From positions 1 through 11,714 of the forward strand of contig CAMVBT010000048.1 in the NCBI GenBank assembly GCA_947165805.1: DNA of 11,714 nt, read 5' to 3'. Positions 6,106 through 11,714 of this stretch are shown one piece after another (the stretch's first letter is position 1; each line of letters opens with the position of its first letter). The stretch is from an uncultured Clostridia bacterium (GTDB lineage: Bacteria; Bacillota; Clostridia; Oscillospirales; Ruminococcaceae). The notes beneath the pieces are model-generated. The model saw only the letters and a program-made list of their open reading frames with translations. It made no database searches and had not been told where the DNA came from. The translations under genes were made by a program, and so were the position numbers.

Positions 6106-6792
6106 ATGAACATCGAAACTATAGCTTGTCTGGCGCTCGCCGCCATTGTACCGTACTTCCTGTGCGGCATCAACTCCGCAATCATCGTGACTAAAATCAA
6201 AAGCGGTCAGGATATCCGTGAACTCGGAAGCGGTAACGCCGGACTCACAAACACACTCCGTACCCAGGGAAAAGCCGCAGCACTCTTCGTGCTCATAGGC
6301 GATATCCTGAAAGGCGTGCTTTCCATTTTAGCCGTGCATTTCCTCTTCAAACTGGTACTCGGCGTCGATACCTACTATACTTCGGATACATGGACATGGG
6401 TGAATTACTTCGCCGGAGTTTTCGGAGCACTCGGACATATCTACCCCATATACTACGGCTTCAAAGGCGGCAAGGGCATTCTCGTCACCTTCGCCGCGAT
6501 GCTCGCCATAAACTGGCTTGCCGGTGTGATACCGTTCATCATCTTCGTGATAGTTGTCGCGATATCGCGCTATGTATCGCTCGGCTCCATAACAGCCGCG
6601 GCTGTGTATCCGTTCACCGTACTGATACTTTCGCTGATGAACAATGACTGGTCGGCGTGGATAAACTTCGGGCTCAGTATGATAATAGGAATTATGCTGA
6701 TAGTGATGCACCGCGCGAATATAAAGAGACTGCTTACACATACGGAAAAGAAGCTCGGACAGAAGTCCGGAGAAAACGAGGCGGCAAAATGA
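6106..6792 (+). CDS. plsY: Glycerol-3-phosphate acyltransferase PlsY
   Basis: An integral membrane enzyme of 228 residues that transfers an acyl group from acyl-phosphate to glycerol 3-phosphate, giving lysophosphatidate in the first membrane step of phospholipid synthesis. Conserved PlsY loops are clear: DIRELGSGNAGLTNTLR (36-52), GHIYPIYYGFKGGKG (110-124), a third around RYVSLGSITAA (155-165), and HRANIKRLL (202-210) after the last membrane segment. About five to six hydrophobic segments lie at roughly 5-25, 56-85, 100-115, 125-152, 163-178 and 188-202. I chose ATG 6106 because AGAGG (6095-6099) precedes it. The longer reading from 6052 would translate the tail of the intergenic repeat. The stop overlaps the next start as ATGA. 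Confidence 0.95.
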   Translation: MNIETIACLALAAIVPYFLCGINSAIIVTKIKSGQDIRELGSGNAGLTNTLRTQGKAAALFVLIGDILKGVLSILAVHFLFKLVLGVDTYYTSDTWTWVNYFAGVFGALGHIYPIYYGFKGGKGILVTFAAMLAINWLAGVIPFIIFVIVVAISRYVSLGSITAAAVYPFTVLILSLMNNDWSAWINFGLSMIIGIMLIVMHRANIKRLLTHTEKKLGQKSGENEAAK

Positions 6793-7874
6793 ATACCTAC
6801 ACAGTAAACGAACAGTATTTCAAGCTCACAGGACGCGGAATGTACGATGAGGACAGCACCTATTGGTGCGCGCTCTCCGGCAGCGGCTTTGAATGTCATT
6901 TCAGGGGCAGGGAATTTATTCTGGAGCTCGTCGGTGACGCAGCCCCCGAAAAACCCGGCAACGATGAGAACTGGGCGAGATACGCGGTATTTGTGAACGG
7001 CATAAGAACGACCGAGGGGCTTCTCGACAGGGTAACAAAGACTGTCCCCGTGATCTGCGGATCGGAAAACTCAAAAGAGACCGAAGCCGACATAAAATTC
7101 ATCAAGCTGTCCGAAAGCGCTAAATCGACGATAGGCATAAAGCCGGTAAAATGCGACGGGGTGATAACTCCCGCTCCGGAAAAGCCGCTCAAGCTGGAGA
7201 TCATAGGCGACTCGATAACCTGCGGCTACGGCGTTGACGAGTACGACCCGCTTGTGCATTTCAGGACATCGACCGAGGATTTCACAAAGAGCTACGCCTA
7301 CAAGGTCGGACAGCTCCTCGATGCCGATGTGCGCGCGTTCTCGATAAGCGGCTGGGGCATCATATCCGGATATGTGGATTCCCCCGATATGCCGCCTCTT
7401 ACCACCAACCTGCTGCCGCCGTACTACACGAAGCTTGGCTTCTCCGACGAAAAGTTCGATGACCGCGACGGTCTCGCGCCGCAGGATATAGACTGGGATT
7501 TCTCGAAGTACGTTCCCGGTCTGATCGTTATAAACCTCGGCACAAACGATTTCAGCTGGTGCATGGGACACGAGGAAAGGTACGCAAAGTACACCGGGGA
7601 ATACGCGAAATTCCTTGAGACTGTGCATAAGTGCAACCCCGCGTCGAAGATACTCTGCATAATGGGTATCATGGTGGACGAGATATATCCGTACATGGAA
7701 AAGGCAGTTGAGCTGTTCCGCGAAAAGACAGGCTTTAAGGAGATATACACCGCGAAGTTCACGCCGCACGACGGCTCGTTGGGCTTCGGAGCGGACTATC
7801 ACCCCTCCCCCGCCACACACGATAAGGCTGCAAAGGTGCTCGCCGAAAAGATAAGAGAGATAATGAAAGTATAA
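6789..7874 (+). CDS. Carbohydrate esterase family 2-like SGNH hydrolase
   Basis: A 361-residue putative deacetylase or esterase. The architecture is that of CE2: an N-terminal beta-sandwich of about 130 residues, then an SGNH domain. The SGNH domain has GDSITCGYG (140-148, nucleophile Ser142), NLGTND (249-254) and a C-terminal GFGADYHPS (333-341) with the catalytic His at 338, followed by TH. The aromatic- and proline-rich insert around 193-215 is usual between the blocks. No signal peptide or lipobox is present, so it should act in the cytoplasm, unlike most characterised CE2 xylan esterases. The start overlaps the plsY stop (ATGA), so the two are translationally coupled. Whether it deacetylates sugars taken up by the cell or something linked to lipid or wall synthesis cannot be decided. 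No terminator lies between this gene and the next promoter, 7 bases after its stop. Confidence 0.85.
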   Translation: MNTYTVNEQYFKLTGRGMYDEDSTYWCALSGSGFECHFRGREFILELVGDAAPEKPGNDENWARYAVFVNGIRTTEGLLDRVTKTVPVICGSENSKETEADIKFIKLSESAKSTIGIKPVKCDGVITPAPEKPLKLEIIGDSITCGYGVDEYDPLVHFRTSTEDFTKSYAYKVGQLLDADVRAFSISGWGIISGYVDSPDMPPLTTNLLPPYYTKLGFSDEKFDDRDGLAPQDIDWDFSKYVPGLIVINLGTNDFSWCMGHEERYAKYTGEYAKFLETVHKCNPASKILCIMGIMVDEIYPYMEKAVELFREKTGFKEIYTAKFTPHDGSLGFGADYHPSPATHDKAAKVLAEKIREIMKV

Positions 7875-7881
7875 AAAATAC

Positions 7882-7910
7882 TTGACAAAACCGACATACT
7901 GTGATACAAT
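7882..7910 (+). promoter_or_regulatory. Sigma-A promoter of the lysine operon
   Basis: A perfect -35 TTGACA (7882-7887), a 17-bp spacer and -10 TACAAT (7905-7910) preceded by TGA. Transcription should begin near 7917, just before the first riboswitch helix. Confidence 0.9.
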
Positions 7911-7916
7911 ATACGA

Positions 7917-8166
7917 AAGATAGAGGCGCGGGTCTTATCAGTAGCATTAACGTCAATATTCCGACATATTGTTAATGTGAAAGGAAGCACCGCCGAGGAA
8001 TGTATAAGTCGGGGTATACATATCCGGTCGTGCATTTAACAGATGTACGATTGTCATTAAGCCGTCGCAGGCGTAATGGAGAGCTATCGGCAATATATGC
8101 TTTTTCGCATTTGTCGTATTCCCTGTTATGTTTATCGGCCGGCTGTATTAAAGCCGGCTTTTATAT
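7917..8166 (+). promoter_or_regulatory. Lysine riboswitch (L-box) controlling asd-dapA-dapB
   Basis: The leader carries the conserved L-box landmarks: GATAGAGGCGCG, ATCAGTAGC, GTGAAAGG, CACCGCCGAGG, GTCGTGCATTT and GAGAGCTATC. The five-helix fold can be drawn. P1 pairs GATAG (7919-7923) with CTATC (8084-8088). P2 pairs 7945-7951 with 7971-7977. P3 pairs 8000-8006 with 8015-8021. P4 pairs 8027-8035 with 8043-8051. P5 pairs 8055-8059/8061-8063 with 8070-8072/8074-8078. An intrinsic terminator at 8138-8166 forms the expression platform. Lysine binding should stabilise P1 and favour termination. CGGC (8088-8091) could instead pair with GCCG (8138-8141) as part of an antiterminator, which is inferred. 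Confidence 0.95.
8138..8166 (+). terminator. Riboswitch-controlled intrinsic terminator
   Basis: GCCGGCT (8138-8144) pairs perfectly with AGCCGGC (8152-8158) across a 7-base loop, followed by TTTTATATT. It lies between the lysine aptamer and asd. It may also stop readthrough from the upstream plsY-esterase operon. Confidence 0.9.
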
Positions 8167-8197
8167 TAGCAAGACAAAGAGAAAGGAAACAAAAACT

Positions 8198-9277
8198 ATG
8201 AAACAGTACAATGTAGGCATCATCGGCGCAACTGGCATGGTAGGTCAGCGCTTCGCGGTGCTCCTGGAGAACCACCCGTGGTTCAGGGTAAAGGTGCTCG
8301 CCGCTTCCGAGCGTTCCGCCGGAAAGACCTACAAGGACGCGGTCGGCAGCCGCTGGCTCATCGAAAAGCCCATGCCCGCTGCTATGGCGGATATGGTAGT
8401 CATGGACGCCGAAAAGGACATCGACAGGATAGCGGAGCAGGTTGATTTCGTATTCTGCGCCGTAAACATGAAGAAGGACGAGATAAAGGCTCTTGAGGAA
8501 AAATACGCGAAGCATGAAGTGCCCGTTATGTCCAACAACTCGGCGCACCGCTTCACACCCGACGTTCCGATGATTATACCGGAGATCAACCCCGAGCACA
8601 TCGAGATCGTTGCAGCACAGAAGGCTCGTCTCGGTACAAAACGCGGCTTTATCTCCGTTAAATCCAACTGCTCGATACAGAGCTACGTTCCGGCTATCTC
8701 GCCTCTGCGCAAGTTCGGCATCACAAAGGTGCTCGCCTGCACATATCAGGCTATCTCCGGCGCGGGCAAGACGTTCGAGACATGGCCGGAAATGGTGGAT
8801 AACCTTATCCCCTACATCGGCGGCGAGGAAGAAAAGTCCGAGCAGGAGCCCCTGAAGGTATGGGGTAAGATCGAAGACAACGAGATAGTAAAGGCTTCGA
8901 GCCCGTCTATCACAACGCAGTGCCTGCGCGTGCCGGTATCGAACGGTCACTTCGCGGCGGCGTTCGTAAGCTTCGAGAACAAGCCCTCTATCGACGAGAT
9001 CATCGACATCTGGAAGAACTTCAAGGGCGTTCCGCAGGAGCTTGAGCTGCCCAGCGCACCGAAGCAGTTCCTAAACTACTTCACCGAGGACAATTACCCG
9101 CAGGCGGCTCTCCACCGCAACCTCGAAAACGGCATGGCGGTATCTATCGGACGTCTGAGACCCGACACCCAGTACGACTACAAGTTCGTATGTCTCTCGC
9201 ACAATACTCTGCGCGGAGCTGCCGGCGGCGCTGTGCTTATGGCGGAGCTCTACGCGGCAAAGGGCTACTTTGACTAA
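8198..9277 (+). CDS. asd: Aspartate-semialdehyde dehydrogenase
   Basis: An enzyme of 359 residues that reduces aspartyl-4-phosphate to aspartate semialdehyde with NADPH, the branch point for lysine/diaminopimelate and threonine/methionine. The N-terminal NADP-binding loop is GATGMVGQ (10-17). The catalytic Cys158 is in VKSNCSIQS, QAISGAGK follows at 184-191, and His251 is in RVPVSNGH. Sequence and length resemble the archaeal/fungal branch (M. jannaschii type) more than the B. subtilis or E. coli enzymes. I chose ATG 8198 because AAAGGAAA precedes it. The reading that starts near 8000 would translate the riboswitch. It is the first gene of the lysine operon, and dapA follows after 12 bases. 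Confidence 0.95.
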   Translation: MKQYNVGIIGATGMVGQRFAVLLENHPWFRVKVLAASERSAGKTYKDAVGSRWLIEKPMPAAMADMVVMDAEKDIDRIAEQVDFVFCAVNMKKDEIKALEEKYAKHEVPVMSNNSAHRFTPDVPMIIPEINPEHIEIVAAQKARLGTKRGFISVKSNCSIQSYVPAISPLRKFGITKVLACTYQAISGAGKTFETWPEMVDNLIPYIGGEEEKSEQEPLKVWGKIEDNEIVKASSPSITTQCLRVPVSNGHFAAAFVSFENKPSIDEIIDIWKNFKGVPQELELPSAPKQFLNYFTEDNYPQAALHRNLENGMAVSIGRLRPDTQYDYKFVCLSHNTLRGAAGGAVLMAELYAAKGYFD

Positions 9278-9289
9278 AAGGAGAACACT

Positions 9290-10174
9290 ATGAGAAAGAC
9301 TGTCTTTACGGGAACGGGCGTGGCTATTGTCACCCCTATGTACCCCGACGGAAGTATAAACTATGAAAAGTTCGGCGAGCTCATCGAGGAGCAGATCGCG
9401 AACAAGACCGACGCCATAGTCGTTGTCGGAACCACCGGAGAAGCCTCCACAATGACCGACGAAGAGCACGTCGAGATGATAAGATACTGCGTCGAGAAGG
9501 TCGCGAAGCGCGTTCCCGTAGTCGCAGGCACCGGAAGCAACGACACCGGCTACGCTGTGGAGCTCACCAAGGAAGCCGAGCGCGTGGGCGCGGACGCTAC
9601 TTTGCAGGTGACACCGTACTACAACAAGACCTCGCAGCGCGGACTTGTGGCACACTTCAACACGATCGCGGACGCGGTGAACATACCGACGATACTGTAC
9701 AATGTACCGTCGAGAACAGGCACGGCCATCACGCTCGATACTTATGTTGAGCTCTCGAAGAACGAAAAGATATCCGCGGTCAAGGAAGCAAGCGGCAATC
9801 TCTCCCTCGCGGCGGAGATAGCGGCCCACACGGACTTCGATATCTACTCCGGCAACGACGATCAGCTCCTGCCCTTCCTGTCTCTGGGCGGCAAGGGCGT
9901 TATCTCGGTATCGTCAAACATCATACCGAGACAGAAGCACGACATGGTCGAGCTCTATATGCAGGGCAAGACAAAGGAAGCCCTCGAGCTCCAGCTTAAA
10001 TACCTCGATCTCGAGAACGCGCTGTTCTGCGACGTTAACCCGATACCGGTCAAGGAAGCTATGAACCTCCTCGGCAAGAACGTCGGCGAATGCAGACTGC
10101 CGCTCATCAGAATGGAAGAAGCAAAGATCGAAAAGCTGCGCAAAGAGCTTGTAAAGGCCGGACTTTTAAAATAA
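9290..10174 (+). CDS. dapA: 4-Hydroxy-tetrahydrodipicolinate synthase
   Basis: A 294-residue TIM-barrel enzyme that condenses pyruvate with aspartate semialdehyde, the first committed step to lysine. The Schiff-base Lys165 is in KEASGN, and the catalytic-triad residues appear as Thr49 (GTTGE), Tyr111 (TPYYNK) and Tyr137 (LYNVPSRTG). Arg142 is the substrate carboxylate ligand. Length is normal for the family. The ribosome site AAAAGGAG begins at the last base of the asd stop codon, so expression is coupled to asd under the lysine riboswitch. Confidence 0.97.
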   Translation: MRKTVFTGTGVAIVTPMYPDGSINYEKFGELIEEQIANKTDAIVVVGTTGEASTMTDEEHVEMIRYCVEKVAKRVPVVAGTGSNDTGYAVELTKEAERVGADATLQVTPYYNKTSQRGLVAHFNTIADAVNIPTILYNVPSRTGTAITLDTYVELSKNEKISAVKEASGNLSLAAEIAAHTDFDIYSGNDDQLLPFLSLGGKGVISVSSNIIPRQKHDMVELYMQGKTKEALELQLKYLDLENALFCDVNPIPVKEAMNLLGKNVGECRLPLIRMEEAKIEKLRKELVKAGLLK

Positions 10175-10192
10175 TAACAGGAATTGAACAGT

Positions 10193-10951
10193 ATGGTTAA
10201 AATTGCAATTACCGGCGCGAACGGTAAAATGGGACGCGTAATAACAAGACTTGTGGACGAACGCGAGGACTGCGCGGTCATCGCGGGCATCGACCTCAAT
10301 ACAGACAGGAACGGCGAATTCAAGATAGTGAAGAGCCCGTTCGAGCTGCCGCAGAAGCCCGATGTCATCATCGACTTCTCGCACCCGAGCGCTCTCAACG
10401 ATCTGCTTTCGTACTGCACGATGAACGGTGTGCCGATAGTCGTTGCGACAACGGGCTACACAGATGAGCAGATCGGGCAGATAAAGAAAGCCGCCGAGCA
10501 GATACCGGTGTTCTTCACCTTTAATATGTCTCTCGGCATAAATCTGCTCGTGGAGCTCGCGAAGCGCGCCGTGAACGTACTCGGCGGGCAGTTCGACATC
10601 GAGATAGTGGAAAAGCACCACAATCTCAAGAAGGACGCTCCCTCCGGCACAGCGATAATGATAGCCGAGGCTCTCAACAACGAGCTGGACAACAAGTATC
10701 ATTACGTCTATGACCGTCACAGCGTCAGAAAGCCCCGTGAACCCGATGAGATCGGTATGCATTCTATCCGCGGCGGCACCATAGTCGGCGAGCACGATAT
10801 CATCTTCGCGGGACACGATGAGGTCATTACCCTTTCGCACTCCGCAGCTTCAAAGGACGTTTTCGCCAACGGCTCGATAAACGCCGCCGTATTCCTCTGC
10901 AAAAAGGAAAAGGGACTCTACGATATGTCCGATCTGCTTGCGGAAAAATAA
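10193..10951 (+). CDS. dapB: 4-Hydroxy-tetrahydrodipicolinate reductase
   Basis: A 252-residue NAD(P)H-dependent reductase that acts on the DapA product. The nucleotide-binding loop is GANGKMGR (8-15). The family signature is EKHHNLKKDAPSGTA (140-154), with His143 and Lys147 as the expected catalytic pair. IRGGTIVGEHDIIFAG (192-207) is also typical. I preferred ATG 10193 over the in-frame TTG at 10184 because AGGA (10179-10182) is 10 bases from the ATG but only 1 from the TTG. It lies 18 bases after dapA. Confidence 0.96.
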   Translation: MVKIAITGANGKMGRVITRLVDEREDCAVIAGIDLNTDRNGEFKIVKSPFELPQKPDVIIDFSHPSALNDLLSYCTMNGVPIVVATTGYTDEQIGQIKKAAEQIPVFFTFNMSLGINLLVELAKRAVNVLGGQFDIEIVEKHHNLKKDAPSGTAIMIAEALNNELDNKYHYVYDRHSVRKPREPDEIGMHSIRGGTIVGEHDIIFAGHDEVITLSHSAASKDVFANGSINAAVFLCKKEKGLYDMSDLLAEK

Positions 10952-10969
10952 GATAAAGGAGAACTGAAA

Positions 10970-11419
10970 ATGACCGATATTACAACAAACGAGGGTATTT
11001 CGATCATCACCTTCGGAAATATACCGTTCGACAATGAGAGCGAGTTTATATGCAAGGTCTTCTCCGCGGCAGCGCGTGAGCAGGTCAACATCGACATGAT
11101 CTCAAAGACACCCGTTTCGGCGGAGAGAACGTCGATCGGCTTCACATTCTCCGACGAGGATATGCCGAAGATGCTGAAAGCCGCAAAGGAGATAAACGCC
11201 GACAGACCGCCGATGATAAACTCCGGCAACGTGAAGTTCGTCATCAAGTCCGCCGAGATGATAACCGGCATAGGCTTCGCGGAGAACGTGTTCAGGGCGC
11301 TCGCGGCTGCAAAGGCGAACCCCATTCTCATAACCACGGCGCTCGACGAAATTTCGGTAGTTGTCCGCGAAAGCGACAGCACCGACTTCGAGACCGAGCT
11401 GCACAGAATATTCGGCTGA
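10970..11419 (+). CDS. Stand-alone double-ACT-domain protein (aspartokinase regulatory-domain-like)
   Basis: A 149-residue protein with no kinase or other catalytic domain. It appears to be two ACT domains in tandem (about 8-75 and 86-149), each with a beta-alpha-beta-beta-alpha-beta pattern. The second contains ITGIGFAENVFRALAAAKAN then ILITTALDEISVVV. This follows the arrangement of the second ACT domain of aspartokinases (G-x-G, a helix with F-x-AL, then ISTSE-x-x-ISVVV-like strands). ACT domains usually bind amino acids. With asd, dapA and dapB upstream under a lysine riboswitch, a lysine- or threonine-binding regulator of an aspartokinase encoded elsewhere is a reasonable inference. AAAGGAGA precedes the ATG, and the gap after dapB is 18 bases. 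It could also bind a DNA-binding or transport partner; nothing here decides. Confidence 0.75.
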   Translation: MTDITTNEGISIITFGNIPFDNESEFICKVFSAAAREQVNIDMISKTPVSAERTSIGFTFSDEDMPKMLKAAKEINADRPPMINSGNVKFVIKSAEMITGIGFAENVFRALAAAKANPILITTALDEISVVVRESDSTDFETELHRIFG

Positions 11420-11422
11420 TAG

Positions 11423-11552
11423 AGGTCGCTTACGCTCGGGAACGAGAACAAGTTGCCTCCGGCGGCCACCCTTTTTAAAAAAGGGGTGGACCCTAAAACA
11501 AAACGCTTCGCCTTGCAGATCCGGCAGGTAGTACGCCTTTTGAAAGACTGAA
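11423..11552. repeat. Intergenic hairpin repeat, copy 2 (after the lysine operon)
   Basis: The same element as at 5945-6074: the identical 15-mer at 11454-11468, a hairpin with CCACCCTTTTT (11466-11476) against AAAAAAGGGGTGG (11477-11489), and the near-identical 32-base block at 11492-11523. The hairpin bases differ from copy 1 (CCACCC/GGGGTGG here, GCCAGCCC/GGGCCGGC there), but the arms still pair apart from a bulge or single mismatch. It lies between the ACT gene stop and the operon terminator. Confidence 0.8.
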
Positions 11553-11585
11553 GGTTCCGTATCAAATACGGAACCTTGTTTTTAT
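11551..11585 (+). terminator. Rho-independent terminator of the lysine operon
   Basis: A perfect 12-bp stem (11551-11562 with 11566-11577) with a CAA loop is followed by GTTTTTAT. It ends the asd-dapA-dapB-ACT transcript. The stop codon of the convergent ankyrin gene lies in the T-run, so the hairpin also sits at the end of that gene, although the minus side has no good T-run. Confidence 0.93.
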
Positions 11586-11714
11586 CTGTAGTTTTTCAGT
11601 GCCTCATAAACCTGATCGGCACCATAGTATTTTATATGATCCCAGACGGTCTGCCCGAAATTGTCCCTGACATTCAGATCGGCTCCGCTTTCGGCAAGAA
11701 ATAAGGCTATATCC
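11582..11714 (-). CDS. C-terminal end of an ankyrin-repeat protein (partial)
   Basis: On the minus strand the frame is open from the window edge to TAA (11584-11582), giving the last 43 residues. They read DIALFLAESGADLNVRDN followed by FGQTVWDHIKYYGADQV, an ankyrin repeat (the ALFL..GAD.N..D..G.T signature) with a final capping helix. Ankyrin repeats mediate protein contacts. The rest of the gene, and so its partners or fused domains, lies outside the window. It converges on the lysine operon. Confidence 0.8.
   Translation of the reverse strand, partial: DIALFLAESGADLNVRDNFGQTVWDHIKYYGADQVYEALKNYR

Noticed and set aside
8000..8197. N-terminal extension of Asd from about 8000
   Set aside because: This stretch is the lysine riboswitch and terminator. 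The true start has its own ribosome site and gives the family's normal N-terminus.

Overview
The window looks like chromosomal DNA of an anaerobic Firmicute, most likely of the Oscillospiraceae (Ruminococcus and relatives). I base this on the fairly high G+C with frequent ATA, the Thr/Glu-rich linker on a secreted lipoprotein, DnaD and DnaC-like primosome genes, an anaerobic (class III) ribonucleotide reductase-type protein, near-consensus sigma-A promoters and strong AGGAGG-type ribosome sites. The taxon is inferred, not shown directly. The gene set is mostly housekeeping. I see no tRNA, rRNA, CRISPR array, phage gene or transposase.

Layout. (1) 1-579, plus strand: the C-terminal end of a glycine-rich, probably beta-solenoid surface protein, followed by a terminator. 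(2) 690-1222, minus strand: a 101-residue protein that resembles only the glycyl-radical C-terminus of anaerobic ribonucleotide reductase NrdD. Its promoter carries two tandem NrdR-type boxes exactly 32 bp apart. (3) 1256-2384, minus strand: an SGNH/GDSL-hydrolase lipoprotein with its own promoter. (4) 2516-7874, plus strand: a promoter, then dnaD-like and dnaC/dnaI-like primosome genes, der (ribosome-assembly GTPase), a repeated hairpin element, plsY (acyl-phosphate:glycerol-3-phosphate acyltransferase) and a CE2-type esterase that overlaps plsY by 4 bases. (5) 7882-11585, plus strand: a lysine operon made of a consensus promoter, a lysine riboswitch with an intrinsic terminator, asd, dapA, dapB and a stand-alone double-ACT protein. 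It ends with a second copy of the repeat and a strong terminator. (6) 11582-11714, minus strand: the C-terminal end of an ankyrin-repeat protein, convergent with the lysine operon.

How the genes work together. asd, dapA and dapB give three consecutive steps from aspartyl phosphate towards diaminopimelate and lysine. They sit under one lysine-sensing RNA, and the ACT protein at the end looks like a detached aspartokinase regulatory domain. DnaD and the DnaC-like ATPase would load the replicative helicase.

The least ordinary part is the small NrdD-like protein. The sequence supports a free-standing glycyl-radical domain for ribonucleotide reductase, comparable in concept to GrcA (YfiD) for pyruvate formate-lyase, and the NrdR-like boxes independently tie it to ribonucleotide reduction. 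The second unexplained item is a roughly 130-bp intergenic repeat found twice (5945-6074 and 11423-11552), with a conserved 3' block and an altered but still paired hairpin.
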